DNA of 64,000 nucleotides from Alteromonas macleodii (GTDB taxonomy: Bacteria; Pseudomonadota; Gammaproteobacteria; Enterobacterales; Alteromonadaceae), in the NCBI RefSeq assembly GCF_903772925.1, contig NZ_LR812090.1, positions 220,593-284,592 of the forward strand, in the 5' to 3' direction. Positions within the stretch are counted from its first letter, which is position 1; every line of letters begins with the position of its first letter. Below, in pieces: positions 25,918 through 35,362 of this stretch. The notes beneath the pieces are model-generated. The model had not been told where the DNA came from and ran no database searches. It saw only the letters and a list, made by a program, of their open reading frames with translations. The position numbers were made by a program, and so were the translations under genes.

Positions 25918-26832
25918 ATGCTCTCTAGCTTATTCTCTTCGCAAAAGAACAATACAACGCTCACGGTAGGTGTGTCTGTGAGTGCGGCTGAGTTACATAT
26001 TGCCGCTGTTAATTTTAGCGACAGTGGCTATGTACTCAACTCTTTTGCGTCTGTTCCCTTTGACAATCGACAACCTCTTGAACAGCAATTAAGCGAGGCC
26101 TTGCGAGAATTTGAAAAAGAGGCATGTCGAGTATCCATTGTGCTTTCTCAAGAAATGTATCATATGGTTCAAGTGGAAAAGCCTGATGTACCCGAAGAGG
26201 ACATCACGACTGCACTACCTTGGACACTTGGCGAGTTGGTTCCGTTCGATTCTAGTAATATTGTTTTGGACTACATCGATTACCCGGTTCAAACACGGAC
26301 CGGCGGCAAGAAAATAGATGTGTTTGCTGCCGAAAAGTCATCGCTTTCTGCACTGGTTCAAAGTCTATCGAAAAAGAAAGAGGTTAAACTCACCCATATT
26401 CACGCTAAAGAAGTGCTGGCTACCGAAATGGTGCCTGATGATGATTACGCGCGATTACTTATTATTCAAGAGCCCAATAGCGAACCTTTTTTGATGATAG
26501 TGCGATCGCGTGCTATTTGGCTATCGCGTCGATTAAGGGGATTTGTTAAAAAATCCTCCCCCCCAGAAGATTTAGCCCAATTAAGCGACATGCTTGGTTT
26601 AGAAATTCAACGTTCAATGGATTTCTATGAGTCACAGCTAAAACAGCCACCGCTAAAAGAAATCTTGTTCAGAACACAGTTTGATTGCGAGCCTGTTATA
26701 GAGCGCTTAAAGCCCTTTCAGCCTGCGGCTATGAAAAAATTCGCTGCGCAGCTCGAATTAGCTGATGTTGTTGACCCCACTTGCCACTTTGCTTTGGCTA
26801 GTGCGCTTGTTGCAGCGAGGGAGGCCCAGTGA
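25918..26832 (+). CDS. mshI: MSHA biogenesis protein MshI (PilM-like)
   Basis: A 304-residue cytoplasmic protein of the actin-like PilM fold, forming the inner-membrane platform of the mannose-sensitive haemagglutinin type IV pilus together with the PilN-like and PilO-like proteins that follow. LTVGVSVSAAELHIAAV near 15-31 is the nucleotide-binding start, and PWTLGELVPF near 100 resembles the family. No signal peptide. It is the first gene of the long msh operon and overlaps the next gene by 4 bases. Confidence 0.88.
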   Translation: MLSSLFSSQKNNTTLTVGVSVSAAELHIAAVNFSDSGYVLNSFASVPFDNRQPLEQQLSEALREFEKEACRVSIVLSQEMYHMVQVEKPDVPEEDITTALPWTLGELVPFDSSNIVLDYIDYPVQTRTGGKKIDVFAAEKSSLSALVQSLSKKKEVKLTHIHAKEVLATEMVPDDDYARLLIIQEPNSEPFLMIVRSRAIWLSRRLRGFVKKSSPPEDLAQLSDMLGLEIQRSMDFYESQLKQPPLKEILFRTQFDCEPVIERLKPFQPAAMKKFAAQLELADVVDPTCHFALASALVAAREAQ

Positions 26833-27455
26833 AACGCACGATAAACCTTTATCACCCCTCGCTTAAGCCTAAAAAAGAGCGCTTACCTCTATCAAAGGTG
26901 CTTTGGGTAAACGGCGTAGCGTTTGGAGTAATGCTAATCGCCGTTGTTGCTTTAAATGTATTACTAAACGCTAAACAAGAAAAAATAGAACAGCAATCAG
27001 CGTTAACCCGCCAAATCAATAATGAAATTAAAACGCTGAATAATGCATTGGAGAAAAAGCGTGATACCAAAACGCTTCAGCAGCAGCTTGAGCAAGTAAA
27101 CGTAAAGATAGAAAACAGAAAGCAATTACTTGCCTATTTAGAAAGCGGAGAGCTGTCTTTTGATGCAACCAAGTATGGCGAAGTAATGGACGATTTAGCT
27201 AACTATCACAACCAGAACCTTTGGCTTACCAGCATAAACATAGATACCCAGAAAATTCGTTTGTCAGGACAAACGGTGGCACCGTCGTCTATCCCTATTT
27301 GGTTAAAGAAATTACAGCAATCACCTTTCTTTCAGGGTAAATCATTTTCGTCAGTGAAGTTCGACGAAGTAGATGGGGCTGAAGACGTGAAGCAATTTTT
27401 AATATCAACTGATTTTGAAGGAGACGCTGATGAGTCAGTATCAACAGCTCTCTGA
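26829..27455 (+). CDS. mshI2: MSHA biogenesis protein MshI2 (PilN-like)
   Basis: A 208-residue bitopic membrane protein. The short cytoplasmic start INLYHPSLKPKKERLP near residues 4-19 matches the PilM-binding INL motif of PilN. One membrane span follows (about 24-45), then a coiled coil (about 48-100, EKIEQQSALTRQINNEIKTL) and a small periplasmic fold. It overlaps mshI by 4 bases and mshJ by 26, showing tight translational coupling. The name follows usage in related genomes; V. cholerae uses a slightly different scheme. Confidence 0.85.
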   Translation: MKRTINLYHPSLKPKKERLPLSKVLWVNGVAFGVMLIAVVALNVLLNAKQEKIEQQSALTRQINNEIKTLNNALEKKRDTKTLQQQLEQVNVKIENRKQLLAYLESGELSFDATKYGEVMDDLANYHNQNLWLTSINIDTQKIRLSGQTVAPSSIPIWLKKLQQSPFFQGKSFSSVKFDEVDGAEDVKQFLISTDFEGDADESVSTAL

Positions 27456-28077
27456 TAAGTTTTCTGCGCTCGAAAACAGAGAAAAGCAGCTTATTTTGTG
27501 GGTGAGCTTTGGCCTTATCGTTTATCTGTTCTTTTGGTTTGGCATATCGCCAGCGCTGGAAGACATGTCTGCCGCTGACAAAACCGCTACTCGAAAAGAA
27601 AGCGAGCACAAGGCGCTTGTCATTCAGCGAGATGCCATTGAGCAAGCATTGTCTGTCGATTACACGCAGCGGATGCAACAGGAGTTAGATAACGCGAGAA
27701 AAGCGCTACTGAGCGTTGACGATGCGTTGCTTTCGTTGAACGAAGGCTTCGTGGCTGCCGACAGGATGCCCGAGTTGTTAATGACGCTATTGAATGAAGA
27801 AAACAATGTGAGCTTGGTTAACTTTAACGTAGAACCAACTCAAACCATTCGTTTTGGTGAAGGTGAAACGCAAAGTACATCATTCTATCGTCACAATATG
27901 CGTTTAGTGATTGAGGGTAGTTACTTCGACTTACGCAGTTATCTTGCGCGTCTTCAAGCGGCACCAGAAAAAGTCATTGTGACGGACTTCGCTTATAACG
28001 TCGACGAATATCCCAGTGCATCACTGACATTGGGGTTAGCGACAGTAAGCAATAACGCTACCTTCATTTCGCTTTAG
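27430..28077 (+). CDS. mshJ: MSHA biogenesis protein MshJ (PilO-like)
   Basis: A 215-residue bitopic protein with a membrane span at about 21-40 (LILWVSFGLIVYLFFWFGI), then a coiled coil and a ferredoxin-like periplasmic domain, the layout of PilO/GspM. It partners the PilN-like protein in the inner-membrane platform. I chose the ATG at 27430, with AAGGAG 6 bases ahead inside the previous gene, over a TTG at 27415. Confidence 0.85.
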   Translation: MSQYQQLSDKFSALENREKQLILWVSFGLIVYLFFWFGISPALEDMSAADKTATRKESEHKALVIQRDAIEQALSVDYTQRMQQELDNARKALLSVDDALLSLNEGFVAADRMPELLMTLLNEENNVSLVNFNVEPTQTIRFGEGETQSTSFYRHNMRLVIEGSYFDLRSYLARLQAAPEKVIVTDFAYNVDEYPSASLTLGLATVSNNATFISL

Positions 28078-28086
28078 GGAGCCTAG

Positions 28087-28413
28087 GTGAAGACAATGAA
28101 ATGCTTCATATTTAGTTTGTTGGTAGTAGGTAGTGTTTTCAAACCTGCAATAGCCGCCGTAGACCCAACTAAACCTGCCCAGTTCAAAGGGGCGAGTGCA
28201 AGCGAAAGCAACCTTTTAGATGGCGCATTGGCACTGCAGTCAATTTTTAAACGCAGTTCCGGTTACAGCGCGATCATATCTGGCAAGTCTTATCGAGAGG
28301 GTGACACGCTGAATGAATTTACTGTGTCCAAAATAACCCCTAAACACGTGATTATAACTGACGGTCGTCAGCAGAAAATACTAAGAATGTATGCATATGA
28401 AATTAAAAAATAG
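28087..28413 (+). CDS. mshK: MSHA biogenesis protein MshK (PilP-like)
   Basis: A 108-residue exported protein: signal peptide about 1-23 (FIFSLLVVGSVFKPAIAA), then DPTKP and a small beta domain (LQSIFKRSSGYSAIISGKSYREGD), as in PilP/GspC-type proteins that link the platform to the secretin. It precedes and overlaps the secretin gene by 23 bases. Start is either GTG 28087 or ATG 28096, three codons apart. Confidence 0.82.
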   Translation: MKTMKCFIFSLLVVGSVFKPAIAAVDPTKPAQFKGASASESNLLDGALALQSIFKRSSGYSAIISGKSYREGDTLNEFTVSKITPKHVIITDGRQQKILRMYAYEIKK

Positions 28414-30145
28414 CCTTATTTCTAACGCACTGATGCTAGCTGCGGCGTTTGTTATCGCGGGTTGTCAAACCTATGGTGTTGGCGAGGAAGTGAAACCGCA
28501 TATACGCGATGAGCTCAATCGCTCCCAAAATGTACCTGTAACCAAACCAGCGCCTCCACCGCAGTTAAACCAAGAATTGCTGTCAGAAGTGGCTCGCTAT
28601 CAGTCGCTACCGGCTCCTACGTCTCAGAAGCTGTTTGCCGTGTCCGCTAATAATGTGGATGTTCGTCCGTTCTTCGATGCGCTGGTGGAAGATACGCCTT
28701 ATAGCGTGGCTGTGCATCCAGCGGTGTCTGGCCAAATCAGCTTAACACTTAAAGACGTGGCCCTTGACGATGTGATTACGATTATTTCTAGAATGTATCC
28801 ACTGGATGTATTTTTAGAAGGTAAAGTTATCCAAGTGATGCCGTCGCAACTAAAGACAGAATCTATCCCGGTTAACTTCCTAATGATCAAGCGTTTTGGT
28901 GTTTCGAACGTCAGCGTGATTGCAGGTGGAGTAAGCGAACAAGACCAGAATAACGGTGGTAACAACGGCGGTATTAACGGCAACAACAATATCAGCGGTA
29001 ACGCATTGGGCGGTCAAGGCGGCTTTGGTGGTCAAAGTGGTCTTGGCGGCAACAATATACAGCAGCTCAACGGTTCAAATATTCAGACTACCAGTGAAAA
29101 CGATTTTTGGACTGACCTAAAAGAAGCGTTAAAAGTACTGGTATCACCCACTGAAGGTCGTCAGGTGGTGGTTTCACCGCAGGCGGGGTTAGTGACGGTA
29201 CGCGCGCTACCAAGCGAAATTGCCGTGGTGAAAGACTTTTTAAATCAAAGCCAAGAAAGCCTGCAACGTCAAGTGGTTCTAGAAGCTCGCATTATTGAAG
29301 TCACGCTAAATGATGGTTACCAACAAGGCGTTAGATGGGACCGTATAGCTAGCGGCTTAACGGGGAGCCTCAATTTTGGGTTTAGCGGCGGGGCGCTTGC
29401 TTCTAATTTTGCAGCAAACACTGCAGCGGGAATCGACCCAGCTATTAATGCGGTTAATGCTATAGGCAATACTATTTCTACCGATATCGGTGGAGTATCA
29501 ACGCTACGTATTTCTCGCGGCGACTTTGATGGTGTTATCAATATGCTTCAAACCCAGGGTGACGTGCAAATGCTAAGTAACCCTCGCGTTACGGTAACTA
29601 ACAACCAAAAGGCCGTTATTAAAGTAGGGCAAGACGAGTACTTTGTTACCGATGTGTCGACCAGTGAAGATCAAAGCACAACAAGCACAGAGAACGAGAA
29701 TGACATCGAACTTACTCCTTTCTTTTCTGGTATCGCGCTGGATGTAACACCGCAAATAGACAGAAGTGGTTCTGTAATACTGCATGTTCACCCTTCAGTA
29801 ACAGAAACGGCGGAACAGACAAAGGTTATCCAAGTAGGTGACCAACAAATTTTGTTACCGCTAGCACAAAGCAATATTCGTGAATCAGACACCGTGATCC
29901 GCGCTCGCGACGGTGAAATTGTGGTGATAGGCGGCTTAATGGAAACGGTTACCAGCGAGCAAGAATCTAAAACACCGCTGTTAGGTGATATCCCTATTAT
30001 CGGTAACGCGTTTAAAAACAAGGCGAAAACCCAGAGCAAACGCGAATTGGTTATTCTTATTCGACCTTCGGTGGTACAGCCAGATACATGGGAAAAGCAG
30101 CGCCTTCGCACTCAGTCATTACTTGATCAATGGTATAGAAACTAA
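28391..30145 (+). CDS. mshL: MSHA secretin MshL
   Basis: An outer-membrane secretin lipoprotein that forms the pilus exit channel. Of 584 residues, the signal peptide ends in a lipobox VIAGC (Cys near 25). A secretin N-terminal domain follows (VDVRPFFDALVEDTPYSVAVHP near 90-110). A Gly/Asn-rich flexible loop at about 183-230 interrupts it. The C-terminal secretin domain (VVLEARIIEVTLNDGYQQGVRWD near 300; VIGGLMETVTSEQESKTPLLGDIPIIG near 530) ends in the family's typical LVILIRPSVV. ATG 28397 may be the true start. The next gene begins two bases after its stop. Confidence 0.95.
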   Translation: MHMKLKNSLISNALMLAAAFVIAGCQTYGVGEEVKPHIRDELNRSQNVPVTKPAPPPQLNQELLSEVARYQSLPAPTSQKLFAVSANNVDVRPFFDALVEDTPYSVAVHPAVSGQISLTLKDVALDDVITIISRMYPLDVFLEGKVIQVMPSQLKTESIPVNFLMIKRFGVSNVSVIAGGVSEQDQNNGGNNGGINGNNNISGNALGGQGGFGGQSGLGGNNIQQLNGSNIQTTSENDFWTDLKEALKVLVSPTEGRQVVVSPQAGLVTVRALPSEIAVVKDFLNQSQESLQRQVVLEARIIEVTLNDGYQQGVRWDRIASGLTGSLNFGFSGGALASNFAANTAAGIDPAINAVNAIGNTISTDIGGVSTLRISRGDFDGVINMLQTQGDVQMLSNPRVTVTNNQKAVIKVGQDEYFVTDVSTSEDQSTTSTENENDIELTPFFSGIALDVTPQIDRSGSVILHVHPSVTETAEQTKVIQVGDQQILLPLAQSNIRESDTVIRARDGEIVVIGGLMETVTSEQESKTPLLGDIPIIGNAFKNKAKTQSKRELVILIRPSVVQPDTWEKQRLRTQSLLDQWYRN

Positions 30146-30147
30146 TT

Positions 30148-31050
30148 ATGTACCAAGGCTTTTATCATTTCACAGAAATGCCGTTTTCGCTTACGCCGAA
30201 CACGGATTTCTTTTGTGCGCTGGCGCCGCACAATGAAGCGTTAAAAGTCATTTTGTCTGCATTAAGTATGTCTGAGGGCTTTATTAAAGTGACCGGTGAA
30301 GTAGGTACAGGTAAAACCCTGTTGTGCCGCAAACTGATAAACCACCTTTCGGACAAATTCGTAGCCTGCTACTTGCCGAATCCATACCTAAGCCCTGACG
30401 AGTTGCGTATAGCGTTCGCCAATGAATTAGGTATTGATATCAGTAAAAATGAAGCTTCTCAAGGGTTACACAGTGCCATAGAGTCAAGGCTTTTAGCGCT
30501 TAAACAAGAGGGGCGGCAAGCGGTACTGATTATCGATGAAGCGCAATCGTTAAGCTGGGATGCACTTGAGATGCTGCGCTTATTTAGCAACTTAGAAACT
30601 GAGAAAAGTAAGCTGCTTCAAATCGTTTTATTCGGCCAGCCAGAGCTTGACGCTAACCTGTCAACCCCCAAGGTTAGGCAAATCCGCCAGCGCATCAGCT
30701 TTTCGTACACGCTGCGCACAATGACATCGGCAGAAGTGGATTATTACATAGGGCATAGGCTAACAACGGCGGGCGGAAGCGAGCAGTTAATTTCTAAAGG
30801 TTTACGGGGTTTTATTGCATTAGTCACCCGAGGTACGCCACGGTTGGTCAATATTGTTTGCCACAAAATTCTTCTTCGTGCTTACGGTCAGGGTAAAAGC
30901 GCAGCGAATTGGAAACATACGATAAACGCAGTGTTTGATACTGACGACTGTAAACGAAGGCTTGTTCCTAGGCAAAGCATTGTTATTTTATCCATAGCTG
31001 CGGTTGCTGTAGCAAGTGCGCTTCACCTTTACGGGGCGCCTGGCTTATGA
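30148..31050 (+). CDS. mshM: MSHA biogenesis ATPase MshM (ExeA-like)
   Basis: A 300-residue AAA ATPase of the ExeA/GspA type. Walker A is GEVGTGKT near residues 50-57 and Walker B is VLIIDEAQSLSW near 129-140. A C-terminal membrane span (about 277-295, IVILSIAAVAVASALHLYG) anchors it in the inner membrane. ExeA proteins help insert secretins through peptidoglycan, which fits its place after mshL. It overlaps mshN by 4 bases. Confidence 0.93.
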   Translation: MYQGFYHFTEMPFSLTPNTDFFCALAPHNEALKVILSALSMSEGFIKVTGEVGTGKTLLCRKLINHLSDKFVACYLPNPYLSPDELRIAFANELGIDISKNEASQGLHSAIESRLLALKQEGRQAVLIIDEAQSLSWDALEMLRLFSNLETEKSKLLQIVLFGQPELDANLSTPKVRQIRQRISFSYTLRTMTSAEVDYYIGHRLTTAGGSEQLISKGLRGFIALVTRGTPRLVNIVCHKILLRAYGQGKSAANWKHTINAVFDTDDCKRRLVPRQSIVILSIAAVAVASALHLYGAPGL

Positions 31051-32393
31051 GCATTTTAAATGACACCTTGAAATCGCTAGATGAGCGAAACCAGAACGAA
31101 GATTTTGGCTTGCCGCCTACAGTTCAAGTCGAAAATCGCTCGCTTTGGCCAAAAGCGCTAATTGCGCTCATCGCACTAGGGCTATTTAGCTGGCTGGTGT
31201 TTAATAGCGTAACTGAGTCAGGGGATAGTAAGAGTGCTGCTAATACAGGTAGCCGTGATACTGTTGCAAAAGTCGATGTACCGAATACAGCAGCGAACTC
31301 GGTGCAAAATGAGTCCATTACAACTGACAATGAAAGTACTTCCAAGCAAGATGTCGATAGTGCCGAACAACAGTTAGAAGGCATGAAGTCTACGCCGTTA
31401 TCCGAAGAAGACTTGGCATATCAAAATACGCCGTCAGATGTGGCCGAGATTGTATTTAACAGTATTGATGAAACGGTAGCCGACGACGAAGCAGAATATA
31501 GGCAACGTACGCAAGTTGCTAATTCTTCAAGCTCAAACTCGGATGCCCAGTCAGATAAAAAGACAGATAAACAGGCAGCCGAAGTTGAAGACGAAATCAT
31601 ATCAGCCGCAAACATATTAGCAGAGACTGAAGAAACCAGCTCGGCGGTAGTGAAAGCCTCAGGCTTAACCCAAGAAAAAGCAAACATACAAACGACCAAC
31701 AAGACAAACCTTGGAGCAAACGTTAAAACAAGCAGTGAATTGAGCTCGCCTAAGCCAGACAGCATTATTTCACGTGAGCCTGCGATTGACGTTACGCCTA
31801 AATCCCCAGAGCAACAAAGCGCCGTTCATTTAGAGGCAGGGCTTAAAGCTTACAATTTTGGTATTTTCGACGACGCCCAAAAAAGCTTTACTCTTGCACT
31901 GTCTACCTACCCGCAAAATACCGAGGCTCGCAAACAATTGGCCGCGCTTTATTTTGGTCAAAATAACAACCTACAAGCGTTACAGGTACTTTCGGAAGGC
32001 GTTGTAATGTCGCCAGAATCGTTAGTGTGGCGCGAACTCATGGCTAAGATTTTGGTTCAAGAAAGCCGTTTTGAAGAAGTTCTGAACCTTATGCCAGACA
32101 GCTTAGATGCCAAAGCACTGGCTGAAAAACGTATCGATTATCTGATACTAAAGGGGACCTCTGCACAAACAGTTAATAAACCAGAACAAGCTATCTCGGC
32201 GTTTAGCGCCATGACCTCGCTACAACCAAATAATGCAAAATGGTGGTTGGCACTGGGGGTTAATTACGATGCACTGTCTGACAAGCGTTTAGCCATATCT
32301 TCATATTCCAGAGCCCTTGCGATTGGTGGCCTCTCTTCTACATCATCGCAATATGCTAGTGCCCGCCTAACCGATTTACAGGAGCAACCTTAA
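31047..32393 (+). CDS. mshN: MSHA biogenesis protein MshN (TPR protein)
   Basis: A 448-residue bitopic protein. A short cytoplasmic start (SILNDTLKSLDERN) precedes one membrane span (about 36-52). A long acidic, Ser/Thr-rich linker of low complexity follows (about 55-245), and the C-terminal 200 residues contain TPR repeats (AYNFGIFDDAQKSFTLALSTYPQN near 270-293). It resembles GspB-like partners of ExeA, matching its place after mshM. The stop codon TAATG overlaps the start of mshE by one base. Confidence 0.9.
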   Translation: MSILNDTLKSLDERNQNEDFGLPPTVQVENRSLWPKALIALIALGLFSWLVFNSVTESGDSKSAANTGSRDTVAKVDVPNTAANSVQNESITTDNESTSKQDVDSAEQQLEGMKSTPLSEEDLAYQNTPSDVAEIVFNSIDETVADDEAEYRQRTQVANSSSSNSDAQSDKKTDKQAAEVEDEIISAANILAETEETSSAVVKASGLTQEKANIQTTNKTNLGANVKTSSELSSPKPDSIISREPAIDVTPKSPEQQSAVHLEAGLKAYNFGIFDDAQKSFTLALSTYPQNTEARKQLAALYFGQNNNLQALQVLSEGVVMSPESLVWRELMAKILVQESRFEEVLNLMPDSLDAKALAEKRIDYLILKGTSAQTVNKPEQAISAFSAMTSLQPNNAKWWLALGVNYDALSDKRLAISSYSRALAIGGLSSTSSQYASARLTDLQEQP

Positions 32394-34105
32394 TGCGTCC
32401 TCGATTAAAGATGCGCCTCGGCGATTTATTAGTTCACGAAAATATCATTACCAGCGAGCAGCTTGATAATGCGCTATCGGCACAGCGCGCATCCGGGCGA
32501 AAACTTGGTGATACGCTTATTGACTTAGGCTTTATCAGCGAGCCGCAACTTCTTCGCTTTCTTGCTCAGCAGCTCAATATTCCTTTTTTAGATATTACAC
32601 AGCGTCGAATAGATCCAGAGCAAGCACAACTTATCCCAGAAACCTATGCAAGGCGTTATCGCGCGCTAGTACTCGAAGCTGACGACGATGAAGTGCTCAT
32701 TGGAATGAGCGACCCCACTGACTTAGGCGGTCTTGATCAGTTGGGTCCGCTAGTAGCGCCGCGCAATATTGAGCTGGCAATAGTTCAAGAAAATCAGATG
32801 TTAGAAGCGTTTGATTCGGTTTATCGTCGTACCCAGGATATAGCGTCATTTGCAGAAAAGTTAGGTGAAGAGTACGCCGATGAGGCCGACTTTGAATTGT
32901 CTGCTCTCGACGATACCACTTCAGATGCCACAGTAGTAAAACTGCTTCACTCTATTTTTGAAGATGCGGTTCAGGTGCGCGCTTCTGATATTCATATCGA
33001 GCCAGATGAGAATATTCTGCGTATCAGGCAGCGTGTAGATGGTGTGCTGCAGGAAAATACACTAAACCAGGTAAAAATTGCCGCTGCGTTGGTACTTAGA
33101 CTCAAACTAATGTCTGGTCTCGACATATCAGAAAAGCGTATTCCTCAAGACGGGCGTTTCAATATTAAAGTGAAAGGTCACACTCTTGATGTGCGTGTTT
33201 CCACCATGCCTGTCGCTAACGGTGAAGCGGTGGTTATGCGTTTGCTAGATCAATCCGCAGGTCTTTTGACGTTAGATCAGACGGGGATGCCAGATGCAAT
33301 GGCCGAAAAATTTCGAGCCGCCATAAACCGACCTCACGGCATGATATTGGTAACCGGGCCAACGGGTTCGGGTAAAACTACCACCTTGTATGGCGCGCTA
33401 AGCGAACTCAATAAGCCCGATTTGAAAATCATTACCGCAGAAGACCCCATTGAATATCGCTTGCCTCGTATTAACCAAGTACAAGTGAACTCGAAAATTG
33501 GTCTCGATTTCGCGTCTATTTTGCGTACTACCCTTCGACAAGACCCTGACATTATTATGGTGGGGGAGATGCGCGATCAAGAAACCGTAGAAATAGGGCT
33601 TAGAGGCGCACTAACCGGTCACTTGGTATTAAGTACACTTCACACAAACGACTCGGTCACCAGTGCCATACGTCTTATTGATATGGGCGCGGCGCCCTAT
33701 CTAGTCGCTACCTCATTGCGTGGGGTGTTGGCGCAGCGCTTGGTACGTCGCTTATGCGAAAACTGTAAAGAGGAGCGAGCGCCCAGTGCGCAAGAGCAAG
33801 CATGGGTAGGTTTCTTAAAACCAGAGCTAGCAAGTGCAACGTTTTGCAAGGGTAGAGGCTGTAATAGCTGTAACCATACAGGCTACAAAGGACGTATAGG
33901 TGTTTTCGAATTTTTAGAAATGAACGAAGACATGATGGAGGCCCTGCGCGACGATAATACTCAAGGTTTTGTTGATGCGACAAAGGCCAACAAAGACTTT
34001 GTGCCCCTTTCACATATGGCACTAGATTATGCCGCAGAAGGTAAAACCTCGTTAGACGAGGTCTTTAAGGTGGCTGAATTTGTACCCGAGGTGGTGAATC
34101 ACTAA
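32393..34105 (+). CDS. mshE: MSHA pilus extension ATPase MshE (GspE/PilB family)
   Basis: The hexameric cytoplasmic ATPase that powers pilus extension. The 570-residue protein begins with two successive MshEN motifs (RLGDLLVHENIITSEQLDNA near 8-27 and KLGDTLIDLGFISEPQLLRF near 40-59), which bind cyclic di-GMP in V. cholerae MshE. The catalytic part has Walker A GPTGSGKTTT near 322, Walker B DIIMVGEMRD near 386 and the tetracysteine zinc motif (CENCKEE...CNSCNHTGYKG near 458-500). It overlaps mshN and mshG by one base each (TAATG). Confidence 0.97.
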   Translation: MRPRLKMRLGDLLVHENIITSEQLDNALSAQRASGRKLGDTLIDLGFISEPQLLRFLAQQLNIPFLDITQRRIDPEQAQLIPETYARRYRALVLEADDDEVLIGMSDPTDLGGLDQLGPLVAPRNIELAIVQENQMLEAFDSVYRRTQDIASFAEKLGEEYADEADFELSALDDTTSDATVVKLLHSIFEDAVQVRASDIHIEPDENILRIRQRVDGVLQENTLNQVKIAAALVLRLKLMSGLDISEKRIPQDGRFNIKVKGHTLDVRVSTMPVANGEAVVMRLLDQSAGLLTLDQTGMPDAMAEKFRAAINRPHGMILVTGPTGSGKTTTLYGALSELNKPDLKIITAEDPIEYRLPRINQVQVNSKIGLDFASILRTTLRQDPDIIMVGEMRDQETVEIGLRGALTGHLVLSTLHTNDSVTSAIRLIDMGAAPYLVATSLRGVLAQRLVRRLCENCKEERAPSAQEQAWVGFLKPELASATFCKGRGCNSCNHTGYKGRIGVFEFLEMNEDMMEALRDDNTQGFVDATKANKDFVPLSHMALDYAAEGKTSLDEVFKVAEFVPEVVNH

Positions 34106-35334
34106 TGCCTCAATTTAGTTATGCGGGTAAATCGGCTCAAGGTGGCCCTCAAAAAGGCATTATTGAAGCTGCGTCTGCGCAAGCAGCGGCGCAGGCTTTG
34201 TTGTCTAAAAACATAGTGCCTGTTTCGATAGAAGAAACTAAAAAAGCGGCAAAAGCGGGCGATGGTCTAGACGTTGGGCGTCTATTCGAACCTAAAGTCG
34301 GACTAGATGAGATGATCATCTTTTCACGCCAAATGTACTCGCTGCTTAAAGCGGGTATTCCGATTATTCGGGCAATAAAAGGGCTAAGTGAAAACGCCTC
34401 ACATAAGCGTTTCCAAGAAATTTTAAAGGACATCGCTGATCAGCTTGAGCAAGGCAGAAGCTTATCTTCGGCCATGACAAAGTATGAAAAAGTCTTCACG
34501 CGGTTAACCATTTCTGTTGTCGTAGTAGGTGAAAATACCGGTAAGCTAGACGATGTTTTCCTGCAGTTAGCCCTCTATTTCGAACGGGAACAGGAAACGC
34601 GAAAGCGCATTAAATCCGCATTGCGATACCCCACCTTTGTATTGATAGCACTCGCTATTGCTATGTTTATATTGAATCTTTTCGTTGTACCTGTTTTCAC
34701 ACAGATGTTCGAGCGGTTCGACACCGAGCTACCCATAATGACTCGCGTGCTTATAGGCACTTCAAACTTCTTTGTAAACTACTGGTGGCTAATTTTAATC
34801 GTATTAATTGGAATAATTTTCTCGGCTAAACAATACGTTAATTCGACTAATGGACGACTTAAATGGGACAAATTTAAACTAAAGTTGCCTGTCGTAGGCA
34901 GCATTATTGAGCGATCATTATTATCAAGATATAGCCGTAGCTTTTCTATGATTTTGCGTGCAGGTGTGCCGCTAACTGCGGGCCTGTCACTAACAGCGGA
35001 TGCTGTAGATAACGCTCATATGCAAATGCGCATTAAAGAGATGCGCCAAGGCATAGAAAAAGGCGAAAGTTTGCTGAGAGTTTCGAAAAATAGCGAACTG
35101 TTTTCTACACTTGTATTACAGATGATTGCTGTGGGTGAGGAAACGGGTCGATTAGAGCCGCTTTTAGAAGAAAGCGCAGATTATTACGAACGTGAAGTCG
35201 ATTTCGACCTTAAGAGCTTAACCGCCAAAATAGAGCCTATTTTAATTGGTTTTGTGGCGGTCATGGTGTTGATACTGGCGCTTGGCATCTTTACACCAAT
35301 GTGGAACATGATGTCGGCGGTGAAAGGCGGGTAA
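34105..35334 (+). CDS. mshG: MSHA inner-membrane platform protein MshG (GspF/PilC family)
   Basis: A 409-residue polytopic protein of the GspF/PilC family, which couples the ATPase to pilin assembly. Two repeated cytoplasmic GspF domains (IIFSRQMYSLLKAGIPIIRAIKGL near 70-93 and SRYSRSFSMILRAGVPLTAGLSL near 274-296) alternate with three membrane spans (near 173-193, 220-240 and 378-400). It follows mshE with a one-base overlap. Confidence 0.96.
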   Translation: MPQFSYAGKSAQGGPQKGIIEAASAQAAAQALLSKNIVPVSIEETKKAAKAGDGLDVGRLFEPKVGLDEMIIFSRQMYSLLKAGIPIIRAIKGLSENASHKRFQEILKDIADQLEQGRSLSSAMTKYEKVFTRLTISVVVVGENTGKLDDVFLQLALYFEREQETRKRIKSALRYPTFVLIALAIAMFILNLFVVPVFTQMFERFDTELPIMTRVLIGTSNFFVNYWWLILIVLIGIIFSAKQYVNSTNGRLKWDKFKLKLPVVGSIIERSLLSRYSRSFSMILRAGVPLTAGLSLTADAVDNAHMQMRIKEMRQGIEKGESLLRVSKNSELFSTLVLQMIAVGEETGRLEPLLEESADYYEREVDFDLKSLTAKIEPILIGFVAVMVLILALGIFTPMWNMMSAVKGG

Positions 35335-35362
35335 TAGGTTCGCTATTTCAGTGGGGTAAAAT

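Noticed and set aside
28930..29070. Low-complexity Gly/Asn stretch in mshL taken as a possible frameshift or repeat expansion
   Set aside because: The frame stays open on both sides and such loops are usual in MSHA secretins.
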